8,174 nt of DNA from an uncultured Clostridia bacterium (GTDB lineage Bacteria > Bacillota > Clostridia > Christensenellales > Aristaeellaceae), in assembly GCA_946615785.1 (NCBI GenBank), contig CAMOIA010000062.1, forward strand, positions 1 to 8,174. Direction: 5' to 3'. A program made the position numbers and the translations under genes. Below are positions 1 through 5,536 of the stretch, piece by piece; the stretch's first letter is position 1, and every line of letters begins with the position of its first letter. Below the pieces are notes generated by a model. The model was not told the DNA's origin and did no database searches. It saw only the letters and a program-made list of their open reading frames with translations.

Positions 1-1049
1 AGCTCGTCCGCTTCCGTGCGAATAAGGCTCGGCATGGCTCTGTTGACCGCCCGGTAGAGATCCTCTTCCGAATAGGGCGTCATTTCCGCAGGAAAGCATT
101 CCCGCATGACGGGGTAGATCATGTGCACGAACGCGCGGGACCTGCCGATGATGTTTTCATAAAACCGGCTCTGGCTTTCGTGGACACCCATGCTGCTTCC
201 TCCGCCGAGGCAGGTGAACTGAAGCTCGTCCGCGACGCCAAGCTCATACAGGGCGTGTCCGCCTTCGTGGATCACCGAATACATACTCGAGAGCACCTGA
301 TCCTCGTGGTAATGGGTGGTAATGCGCACGTCCCATTTGCTGGCGTCGTCCGTAAACGGATGCTCCGTTTCGCCGATGATGCAGCTTTCCTTCGGAAGCC
401 CCATCAGGCGCATGAGCCTTTCGCTGAACACGCGCTGCTTTTCGATGGGGAATACGCCTTCAATGTCTTTGGGCGCCGGACATTTGCCGATGGCAAGGAC
501 GAGCGGGGTCAGCTCTTTTTGCAGGCGGCTGAAGAAAAGGTCCAGATCCTTTTTGCAGGCGCCCTTTTCGTATTCGTCCAGGACCGCGTCATAAGGGTCC
601 TTATCCGGCGCGCGATAGGCGGCAAAACGGATATTGGTCTCGACGATCTTTTCAAGATAGGGGAGGAAGGAGGCGAAATCGCTGTTCTTTTTGCTTTCGT
701 GCCATACGTCGCTTGCTTTGGTCACAAGGGACGCGTAGGCCGCGTATTCCTTTGCCGGGATGCAGGTGGTTCTGCGAAGCCTGTCCGAAAGCTCCGAGAC
801 TTCCTTTTTCTGGATGTCGTTCAGGCTTTCGCGGTTTTCGTTCAGCTCCGCGAGCAGGTCCTTCACCCGGTCGTTCACCAGCACCCGGTATTCCATTTCA
901 CTCAGCACGCCCATGGTTTTTTCCCGTGGAACGGCGGAGGTCTTCGGCGCGCAGGTGACGCCGTCGTAGGAAAGGATTCCCATGGCGTGGCCGAGCGCGA
1001 ACAGTTCCAGTTCGAGCTGCTTCAGTTCTTCAAGTGCTTTGGTCAGCAT
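1..1049 (-). CDS. M32 family metallocarboxypeptidase (carboxypeptidase Taq type), C-terminus cut by window edge
   Basis: Zinc carboxypeptidase that removes C-terminal residues from peptides, most likely in the cytoplasm, as no signal peptide is seen. The reading frame is open for 349 residues from the start to the window edge. All five hallmark M32 motifs appear in order: HPF, DxRxT (as DVRIT), HEGGH at residues 261-265, HESQ at 290-293, and IRTEAD just before the edge. H261, H265 and E291 would be the zinc ligands and E262 the catalytic base; the 30-residue spacing from first His to ligand Glu is as in the Pyrococcus enzyme. Family members are about 500 residues, so roughly the last 150 lie outside. 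The start at 1049 is chosen because AGGAGG (1056-1061) sits 6 bases upstream; the in-frame ATG at 1055 abuts that site directly. It lies 14 bases after the kinase gene and is probably co-transcribed with it. Confidence 0.95.
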   Translation of the reverse strand, partial: MLTKALEELKQLELELFALGHAMGILSYDGVTCAPKTSAVPREKTMGVLSEMEYRVLVNDRVKDLLAELNENRESLNDIQKKEVSELSDRLRRTTCIPAKEYAAYASLVTKASDVWHESKKNSDFASFLPYLEKIVETNIRFAAYRAPDKDPYDAVLDEYEKGACKKDLDLFFSRLQKELTPLVLAIGKCPAPKDIEGVFPIEKQRVFSERLMRLMGLPKESCIIGETEHPFTDDASKWDVRITTHYHEDQVLSSMYSVIHEGGHALYELGVADELQFTCLGGGSSMGVHESQSRFYENIIGRSRAFVHMIYPVMRECFPAEMTPYSEEDLYRAVNRAMPSLIRTEADE

Positions 1050-1055
1050 ATGCAT

Positions 1056-1061
1056 CCTCCT
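1056..1061 (-). promoter_or_regulatory. Shine-Dalgarno site deciding the M32 start
   Basis: AGGAGG on the minus strand lies in the 14-base gap between the kinase stop codon and the peptidase. It is 6 bases from the ATG at 1049 and 0 bases from the ATG at 1055, so the shorter start is favoured. Confidence 0.8.
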
Positions 1062-1063
1062 GT

Positions 1064-1984
1064 TTACAGGATTTTCTCAGCTTTTGCATCGGGGAAAAGC
1101 CGCTCGGTTTCCTCCCGGGTCGCAAGTTCGGTTCCTTCTTTTTGGATGGAAGCGCATGCGCACGCCGTTGCGTAGCGCAAAGCGTCATGGAGCGCGTCTC
1201 CTTTGCTGAGGCGATGGCAGAGCGCGGCCAGCATACTGTCGCCCGCGCCGTGCTCTCCCCGCACGGGCACGGGGAGGGCTGGGGAAAACCAGGCCTCGTC
1301 CTGCGCGGTCAGGACGCATCCGTCCGCTCCGAGCGAAAGGCAGATGAGATGGAGACGATATTCTCCGATCAGCTCGTGCGAAATGCGCGCGGCCTCTCGG
1401 ACGTCCTTTGGCAGAACGCCGGTCAGCGCTTTGAATTCTTCAAGGTTTGGCTTGATGAGATACGGGGACGCGCTCAGGGCCTTTTTGAGGGGTTCGCCGT
1501 CGCAGTCCAGCGCGACCTTGCGTCCTTTGGCAAGGCGGATCAGGTCGCGGTAAAAGCAGGCGTCCGCCCCGCTTGGAAGCGAGCCGTTCAAAAGCAGCCA
1601 GTCGCCAGGGAGCCCCTGGACGGCGGTCTTCGCGCTTTCAAGGCAATCGGCAGGCACTGTGATATCTCCGTTGATTTCCAGGGTCTGCGCCATGTCCTCG
1701 ATGTGGATCTTCAGGTTGGTTCTCAGGCGGCCCGGGCAGGGAACGGCGATCGGATCGACCCCCTGCGCTTCCAGGAACGCTTTCAGGCCGGCAGCGTCCT
1801 CCGTCGGTGAAAGATAGACGAGCGCGGCCCGGGCGCCCAGATGGCTTAATACGACGGCGGTATTCACGCCTTTTCCGCCGTAATCCGTCCGTTTCACATG
1901 GATGCGGTTCGCGGCCGTAAAGGAAAAAGAGGGGAGACTTGCGCTTGTGTCAAGGCACGGGTTCATACATACGCAGGTGATCAT
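1064..1984 (-). CDS. PfkB-family sugar-phosphate kinase, 1-phosphofructokinase/tagatose-6-phosphate kinase type (FruK/LacC-like)
   Basis: Predicted cytoplasmic kinase of 306 residues, the usual length for this family. The first signature GGKGVN is at residues 36-41 and the preceding MNPCLD supplies the substrate-binding Asp (D12). RTNLKI at 88-93 resembles the FruK-type substrate segment, GSLP is at 134-137, KPN at 178-180, and the anion hole with catalytic base is GAGD at 246-249 (D249). The likely reaction is ATP-dependent phosphorylation of a ketohexose phosphate such as fructose 1-phosphate; the exact substrate is not proven, and no PTS or regulator gene is next to it. The frame stays open up to an ATG at 2059, but that ATG lies upstream of the expected transcript start (about 2037) and inside the promoter, so it is not the start. 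ATG 1984 gives the family-like N-terminus MITCVCMNP; ATG 2002 is possible and would add six residues. Confidence 0.9.
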   Translation of the reverse strand: MITCVCMNPCLDTSASLPSFSFTAANRIHVKRTDYGGKGVNTAVVLSHLGARAALVYLSPTEDAAGLKAFLEAQGVDPIAVPCPGRLRTNLKIHIEDMAQTLEINGDITVPADCLESAKTAVQGLPGDWLLLNGSLPSGADACFYRDLIRLAKGRKVALDCDGEPLKKALSASPYLIKPNLEEFKALTGVLPKDVREAARISHELIGEYRLHLICLSLGADGCVLTAQDEAWFSPALPVPVRGEHGAGDSMLAALCHRLSKGDALHDALRYATACACASIQKEGTELATREETERLFPDAKAEKIL

Positions 1985-2043
1985 CCGACCGTCACTTCCC
2001 ATCCATACGCCGCCCTGAAAAAGAACGCGTATCCAATGAAAAA

Positions 2044-2072
2044 AGTATACCTCTTTCAATGTCGGGTGTCAA
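2044..2072 (-). promoter_or_regulatory. Sigma-A-type promoter of the kinase/M32 operon
   Basis: Read on the minus strand, a perfect TTGACA (-35, 2067-2072) is followed by a 17-base spacer and TATACT (-10, 2044-2049). Transcription should begin near 2037, giving a leader of roughly 35 to 55 bases depending on the start codon used. This is the best promoter match in the window. Confidence 0.85.
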
Positions 2073-2074
2073 TT

Positions 2075-2092
2075 CATGACGGTTTTGTCATG
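2075..2092. promoter_or_regulatory. Palindrome upstream of the kinase promoter, candidate operator
   Basis: CATGAC-N6-GTCATG is a perfect two-fold repeat of 6-base arms. It is centred about 46 bases upstream of the predicted transcript start and ends two bases before the -35 element. That position suits an activator, or a repressor contacting the -35. No regulator gene for it is in the window, so the binding protein is unknown. Confidence 0.45.
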
Positions 2093-2118
2093 GTTTTTTC
2101 ATTTTTCCGACCGCGGAC

Positions 2119-2243
2119 GGTGGAAAAAAAGACGGCCGAATTGTGGAAAAGTCGCCTTTTTTGGGTCCGGTTTTCCACAGAACCTGAAAAGTGCCTTGAA
2201 AACCGGCCTTTTTTGTGGAAAAATCGGTGGATAAAGTGGAAAA
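2119..2243. repeat. Cluster of DnaA-box-like nonamers
   Basis: Six related nonamers lie within 125 bases. Three are TTTTCCACA, which fits the relaxed DnaA-box consensus TTWTNCACA: 2142-2150 (minus), 2171-2179 (plus) and 2214-2222 (minus). Three more differ from it only at the last base or from the TTATCCACA form by one base: TTTTCCACC (2119-2127, minus), TTATCCACC (2226-2234, minus) and TTTTCCACT (2235-2243, minus). A seventh, TTTTCCACC, lies apart at 2364-2372 (minus). The middle plus-strand box is part of an 8-base inverted repeat, CCGGTTTT (2167-2174) with AAAACCGG (2199-2206). The cluster sits between outward-facing transcription units. Whether DnaA binds here is inference; another protein could use the same repeat. 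Confidence 0.6.
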
Positions 2244-2531
2244 CTGCAACTCCGCCTGTTTTTTGACGCAATTTGACACCGGCTGCGCAAAATGTCCCTT
2301 GCCCCGCCTTGTCTTCCAGGGGTTTGCGCGGCCATGTTCGTTCGTTTTACAGGGCGCGAAGCCGGTGGAAAAGGCCGAACGGACGCCGTCACAGAATTGT
2401 AAAACTTATTTTGCTTGACAAAGGGTTTGCAGGATCAGGGGGGCGATTCAGGCTTTTGCGGCGGGCATCCGACCCTGGAACAGTCAGCGGACGGATGTGT
2501 ATAAATTTACAGTACGAAAAATGTTTTTTTC
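2244..2531. other. Non-coding stretch between divergent units
   Basis: I see no convincing gene in this stretch. Open frames on the minus strand across about 2074-2392 are short, overlap each other, lack a good ribosome binding site and have low-complexity Lys/Arg/Phe-rich translations. A 10-base-spaced direct repeat TTTGAC lies at 2262-2267 and 2272-2277. Exact TTGACA hexamers at 2273-2278 and 2415-2420 have no matching -10 at 16 to 18 bases. An A+T-rich patch is present around 2395-2420. No riboswitch class was recognised. Confidence 0.5.
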
Positions 2532-2560
2532 TTTTCAAAAGTCCACTTTTGTGGTATGCT
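2532..2560 (+). promoter_or_regulatory. Extended -10 promoter of the substrate-binding protein gene
   Basis: TATGCT (-10, 2555-2560) is preceded by TGG, giving the extended -10 form TGn. A weak -35, TTTTCA (2532-2537), lies at 17-base spacing. The predicted transcript starts near 2567, leaving a leader of about 74 bases before the ATG at 2641. Weak -35 with extended -10 is a normal sigma-A pattern and often goes with regulated promoters. Confidence 0.6.
2536..2551. promoter_or_regulatory. Inverted repeat in the promoter spacer, candidate operator
   Basis: CAAAAG-TCCA-CTTTTG is a perfect 6-base inverted repeat that fills the spacer between the proposed -35 and -10 elements. A protein bound here would block RNA polymerase, so repression of the substrate-binding protein gene is a reasonable guess. 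The short 4-base loop would also permit a hairpin, but it lies upstream of the predicted transcript start. Confidence 0.4.
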
Positions 2561-2640
2561 CAGGCCGTATCTTCATGTCTTTGCAGAGGATCATAAACAT
2601 TCAAAACAAATCGATGATGCCTTGAAAGGAAGGAACCTGA

Positions 2641-3426
2641 ATGAAAAGAATTGCTGCGATGCTGTTTGCCGTTGTGATGGCGCTGACCGCCTTTTCCGCC
2701 GTGGCGGAGGGAGATTTGCTCGACCGCATCCTTGAGCGGGGTTACATGGTCGTCGGCACGGAGGGCACGTACATGCCCAACAGCTATTACGACGAAGACT
2801 TCAATCTGGTCGGGTTTGATGTGGAAGTGGCTGCGGCCATCGCCGAAAAGCTCGGCGTCGAAGTCAGGTACGAAGTGCACGACTGGGCCTCGATCTTTAC
2901 CATGTTTGACAACGGGCAGATCGACACCGTCATCAACGAGGTGGAGGTCAACGAGGAACGGGCGCTGAAATACGATTTTTCCAAGCCCTATGTGTACATT
3001 TACGGGGCGGTGCTGACCGCGGCGGATAACGAGGACATCGTGGATTTTGACAGCCTTCAGGGCAAACGCGCCGCCCAGAACGCGACCAGCACCTGGGGAC
3101 AGCGTGCAGAAGGCTACGGCGCGGTGCTCGTGCCCGTGACCGGCGACGCGGAAACCTTTGAACTGATCCTGGCAGGCCGCGCGGATTTTTCCATTAACGC
3201 GGAAACCGCTTTTTCAAGCTACATGAATGCAAGGCCCGATGCCAAGGTGCGCGTGGCTTTCCGGACGGAAACCCCCATCACGCAGTCCGTCGTGCCCGCG
3301 CCCAAGGGGAATGAACGCTTCATCGAAGCGGTAAACAAGGCGCTGGACGAGCTTCTTGCCGACGGCACCCTCGCCGAGCTTTCCATCAAGTATTTCGGCG
3401 CGGATTTCACGAAGGCGGCTGAATAA
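2641..3426 (+). CDS. Amino-acid ABC transporter substrate-binding protein (SBP_bac_3 family), orphan
   Basis: Exported solute-binding protein of 261 residues, normal for the polar amino acid/cystine group. An N-terminal signal peptide (basic MKR, hydrophobic core to residue 19, cleavage after AVA at 20-22) is followed by the bilobed fold. Family landmarks are GFDVEVAAAIAEKLG (58-72), the DWASIFTMFDNGQIDTVIN stretch (81-99), ERALKYDFSKPY (106-117) and GKRAAQNATSTWG (141-153), whose Asn-x-Thr-Ser-Thr form resembles cystine-type binders. The substrate is inferred only to this level. Start: AAGGAAGGA (2626-2634) lies 6 bases upstream. Odd points are the lack of a lipobox cysteine, usual in Gram-positive binding proteins, and the absence of permease and ATPase genes: a strong terminator follows and the next gene is unrelated. 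It probably serves a transporter encoded elsewhere or acts as a secreted sensor or scavenger. Confidence 0.92.
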   Translation: MKRIAAMLFAVVMALTAFSAVAEGDLLDRILERGYMVVGTEGTYMPNSYYDEDFNLVGFDVEVAAAIAEKLGVEVRYEVHDWASIFTMFDNGQIDTVINEVEVNEERALKYDFSKPYVYIYGAVLTAADNEDIVDFDSLQGKRAAQNATSTWGQRAEGYGAVLVPVTGDAETFELILAGRADFSINAETAFSSYMNARPDAKVRVAFRTETPITQSVVPAPKGNERFIEAVNKALDELLADGTLAELSIKYFGADFTKAAE

Positions 3427-3443
3427 CCCGGATGGGCATCTTT

Positions 3444-3467
3444 GCGGGGAGCGATCCCCGCTTTTTT
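3444..3467 (+). terminator. Rho-independent terminator of the substrate-binding protein gene
   Basis: A perfect 7-base stem, GCGGGGA and TCCCCGC, encloses the loop GCGA and is followed by six T. It starts 18 bases after the stop codon and ends the transcript before the next operon. A second pair of arms, GGCATC (3435-3440) and GATGCC (3468-3473), flanks the whole element, with the T-run lying inside it. Confidence 0.92.
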
Positions 3468-3499
3468 GATGCCGGACCGGAAGAAAACGCGGGAAACAC

Positions 3500-3516
3500 T
3501 TTAAGTTCATTTTAGG
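3500..3516 (+). promoter_or_regulatory. CiaR-like tandem repeat (candidate response-regulator site) upstream of the glycosidase operon
   Basis: TTTAAG-N5-TTTAGG is a direct repeat with 11-base period, the geometry bound by OmpR/PhoB-family regulators. It matches the streptococcal CiaR site TTTAAG-N5-TTTAAG at 11 of 12 positions. A weak -10-like hexamer, CAGAAT (3526-3531), begins nine bases after it. The same arrangement recurs upstream of the beta-helix gene (6817-6833). Binding by the regulator encoded in this operon is inference. Confidence 0.5.
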
Positions 3517-3542
3517 CGCATGCTTCAGAATGCACATGTGAA

Positions 3543-3564
3543 GCGGGCGGCGTGACGGGCCCGC
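3543..3564 (+). other. GC-rich hairpin next to the ribosome binding site
   Basis: GCGGGC (3543-3548) and GCCCGC (3559-3564) can pair around a 10-base loop in the leader of the glycosidase mRNA. The stem ends just before the AAAAGGAG site (3567-3574), which remains outside it. It could stabilise the mRNA or keep the ribosome site open. No known riboswitch is recognised. Confidence 0.3.
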
Positions 3565-3583
3565 GGAAAAGGAGTGCGTTCTG

Positions 3584-4669
3584 ATGAAAAAGAAAGTGTT
3601 TCGAAACCTTTTGATCGATATTGTCTGCGCGGGGCTGGCGCTGGTGGTTTTCGCCCTGTTTCACCATGTGCTGCCAAGGGCGCAGCAGGGGCTTGGCATC
3701 GTGATCGCAAATCCCTATGCGTCGGATTCGAACGAGGGCTCGTTGACACTTCCGGACAGCGATTATATGATCGCCGCCGCGGGCCTTAGCGATGTGCCCA
3801 TGACGGCCAGGGGCGGGAGGGGGCAAAATGGAAACGGCGGCAAGGGCGGCAGCGCCATCGACGACGCGGGCACGGAAACCGTTTCGGAAAGCGACGGGAC
3901 GCCCATCGCCGAAAAGTTTCCGGAGCAGTTTACCGATACCGTTGTCGTGACGGAAAACGGGTATACGAGCCCGGACATTTCCATCCATGTGACAGAGGAA
4001 ACGCTTGGCCGCACCACCTATTACCTGGCGGATATTTATGTGCGCGACATTACCTGCTTTCAGTCCGCGCTGGCGAAAGACACCTACGGCAGCGGATACC
4101 GTGACAGCATTCTCGGCATGGCGTTCAAAAACAGCGCGCTGCTTGCGGTCAACGGGGATTATTACGGCAATACCAGCGAGGGGGTCGTGATCCGAAACGG
4201 CGTGATTTATCGGGCCAATCCGACCGATTGCGACGTGTGCGTTCTGTATTATGACGGCACCATGCGGGTGATGCCCGGAAGCGCGTTTTCGCTGGAGGAA
4301 GCCATCCGGGACGGCGCCTGGCAGGCCTGGACGTTCGGCCCTGCGCTGCTGAACGCAAACGGCGAGGCGATCACGTCTTTTGCGAGTACCGGGCGGATCA
4401 TTGCCGCGAACCCGAGAACCGCCGTCGGCTATTATGAGCCGGGGCATTACTGCCTGGTGGTCGTGGACGGACGCGGCGAATCGGCAGGCATCAGCCTGAT
4501 GGATCTGAGCAGTCTGTTCGCGTCGCTTGGCTGCAAGGCGGCCTATAACCTTGACGGCGGCAATTCCTCCGTTATGGTCTTTCAGAACGAAGTCATCAAC
4601 CAGCCTTCCGGCGGCGGCCGGGAGAGCAGCGACGCGCTTGTGATCGCGGAGGTGAACAGGAATGAGTAA
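3584..4669 (+). CDS. Membrane-anchored phosphodiester glycosidase family protein (NAGPA domain)
   Basis: Predicted surface protein of 361 residues. A basic N-terminus and one hydrophobic segment (about 10-30) serve as an uncleaved anchor. A low-complexity linker with the Gly-rich stretch ARGGRGQNGNGGKGG (75-89) leads to a NAGPA-type domain covering about residues 145-356. Landmarks are AVNGDYYG (188-195), RNGVIYR (204-210), FGPALL (251-256), NPRTAVGYY (276-284), LDGGNSS (323-329) and GGRESSDALVI (344-354). The family is named after the mammalian enzyme that removes GlcNAc from phosphodiester-linked mannose; bacterial members are thought to act on phosphodiester-linked glycans, but the substrate here is unknown. 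Cell-wall polymers are a plausible target, as inference. Start: AAAAGGAG lies 9 bases upstream. The gene overlaps the next one by 8 bases and heads an operon ending in a two-component system. Confidence 0.9.
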   Translation: MKKKVFRNLLIDIVCAGLALVVFALFHHVLPRAQQGLGIVIANPYASDSNEGSLTLPDSDYMIAAAGLSDVPMTARGGRGQNGNGGKGGSAIDDAGTETVSESDGTPIAEKFPEQFTDTVVVTENGYTSPDISIHVTEETLGRTTYYLADIYVRDITCFQSALAKDTYGSGYRDSILGMAFKNSALLAVNGDYYGNTSEGVVIRNGVIYRANPTDCDVCVLYYDGTMRVMPGSAFSLEEAIRDGAWQAWTFGPALLNANGEAITSFASTGRIIAANPRTAVGYYEPGHYCLVVVDGRGESAGISLMDLSSLFASLGCKAAYNLDGGNSSVMVFQNEVINQPSGGGRESSDALVIAEVNRNE

Positions 4670-4856
4670 ACTGTACGACGGGCTCTGCCACACGACGGTG
4701 ATCCTTTCGATCATGTTCGCGGTGTTTCTGGTGCTGGACCAGTTTAATCCGATGATGAATTTTGTGGACAATTCCATTTCCCGCTGGCTGCTTGGCGCCC
4801 TTTGCGCCAGCGGGATCACCCAGAGCGTGATGCGCTGGCAGGGTTTGGGGAGGTAA
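4662..4856 (+). CDS. Small hydrophobic membrane protein, 64 residues, function unknown
   Basis: I do not recognise a characterised family. The protein has a clear hydrophobic helix at about 11-29, a polar stretch rich in Asn, and a second, weaker helix at about 41-57, so it is probably a two-pass or one-and-a-half-pass membrane protein with a basic end (RWQGLGR). Its ATG overlaps the end of the glycosidase gene by 8 bases (ATGAGTAA), and a GGAGG-type site lies inside that gene about ten bases upstream, so translation is probably coupled. Its stop codon lies five bases before the response regulator ATG, and its last codons contain that gene's ribosome binding site. Such packing strongly supports a real gene. 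A role as partner of the glycosidase or modulator of the sensor kinase is inference. Confidence 0.75.
   Translation: MSKLYDGLCHTTVILSIMFAVFLVLDQFNPMMNFVDNSISRWLLGALCASGITQSVMRWQGLGR
4847..4853 (+). promoter_or_regulatory. Ribosome binding site deciding the response regulator start
   Basis: GGGGAGG lies 8 bases before ATG 4862, while the earlier in-frame ATG at 4802 has no such site and adds 20 residues unlike any receiver domain. The site overlaps the last codons of the small membrane protein gene. Confidence 0.8.
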
Positions 4857-4861
4857 GTGCC

Positions 4862-5536
4862 ATGCGGCTTTTGCTTGCGGAAGATGACCGGGATCTGAAC
4901 CGGGCGGTGAAGACGCTGCTTGAGCGTTCAGGCTATCAGGTGGACGCGGTTTTCGACGGGGAAGAGGCTGTCGATTACGCCCTTGCGGAGGCGTATGACG
5001 GTATGATTTTCGACTGGATGATGCCGCGCCTGGACGGAATCGAGGCGTTAAGAACCCTGCGCCGGGGCGGAAAAACCGTTCCCTGCCTGATCCTGACGGC
5101 CAGGGACGCGGTGGAGGACCGGGTGAGCGGCCTTGACGCCGGGGCGGACGATTACCTGCCCAAGCCCTTCAACGCAAGCGAGCTGCTTGCCCGCATCCGC
5201 GCCATGCTTCGCAGGCGTGAAAACTATGTGCCGGATGTGGTCGCGTTTGCCGATCTTTCGCTTGACAAGGGAAAGAACGAGCTTTGCTGCGGTGAAAAGG
5301 CCGTGCAGCTCACCGGAAAGGGACTGCAGCTGATGCAGCTGTTGATGGAAAACCCGCGCATCGTTTTCTCTGTTCAGCAGATCATGGACCGGATCTGGGG
5401 ATGGGACGCGGAGGCGGAGATCAACGTGGTGTGGGTGAACATTTCCCAGCTGCGAAAAAGGCTTTCGGAGCTCGGATCTGAAACGGAAATCCGCATGCAC
5501 CGCGGTACAGGCTATTCTCTGGAGAAAAAAGCATGA
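4862..5536 (+). CDS. OmpR/PhoB-family response regulator, CiaR-like
   Basis: Cytoplasmic transcription factor of 224 residues. The receiver domain (1-about 118) has the acidic pocket E7/D8/D9, phosphoacceptor D51 in FDWMMP, switch residue T79 and K101 in KPF, so it should be phosphorylated normally. Trp directly after the phosphoacceptor is uncommon. The winged-helix output domain occupies about 125-222 and ends with the typical RGTGYSLE wing. From memory, the segment with DRIWGWD and the recognition helix ending SQLRKRL aligns well with streptococcal CiaR (DRLWGFD, SKVRKKL). This supports the idea that it binds the CiaR-like repeats upstream of the operon (3500-3516) and upstream of the beta-helix gene (6817-6833), and so controls its own operon. 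The kinase gene overlaps its stop codon by 4 bases (ATGA), a standard pairing. Confidence 0.95.
   Translation: MRLLLAEDDRDLNRAVKTLLERSGYQVDAVFDGEEAVDYALAEAYDGMIFDWMMPRLDGIEALRTLRRGGKTVPCLILTARDAVEDRVSGLDAGADDYLPKPFNASELLARIRAMLRRRENYVPDVVAFADLSLDKGKNELCCGEKAVQLTGKGLQLMQLLMENPRIVFSVQQIMDRIWGWDAEAEINVVWVNISQLRKRLSELGSETEIRMHRGTGYSLEKKA

Noticed and set aside
123..1175. Long plus-strand open frame (350 codons)
   Set aside because: It is antisense to the M32 peptidase, whose five family motifs are intact on the minus strand; GC-rich codons open the complementary frame.
1985..2059. N-terminal extension of the sugar kinase from ATG 2059
   Set aside because: The ATG lies within the -35/-10 spacer and upstream of the predicted transcript start, and the added residues do not match the family.
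2119..2243. Confident call of a chromosomal origin
   Set aside because: No dnaA, dnaN or rpmH is in the window and skew over a whole chromosome cannot be seen, so it is reported only as a box cluster.
2074..2392. Short minus-strand open frames in the central intergenic region
   Set aside because: Three mutually overlapping frames, low-complexity translations, no good ribosome sites; the DnaA-box-like repeats explain the composition better.
2331..2400. Possible riboswitch (a GGCGC...GACGCC pairing)
   Set aside because: I compared it by eye with cobalamin, FMN, glycine and related classes and found no conserved core; it also lies upstream of the predicted transcript start.
2273..2420. Exact TTGACA hexamers at 2273-2278 and 2415-2420 as -35 elements
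   Set aside because: Neither has a TATAAT-like hexamer at 16 to 18 bases downstream.
3512..4819. Minus-strand open frame of 435 codons
   Set aside because: It lies antisense to the NAGPA-domain gene and the small membrane protein gene, both well supported; its translation is rich in Arg/His/Pro without a recognisable domain.
4802..4861. Upstream in-frame start for the response regulator
   Set aside because: It adds 20 residues unlike a receiver domain and lacks a ribosome site, while GGGGAGG fits ATG 4862, where MRLLLAEDD begins the domain normally.
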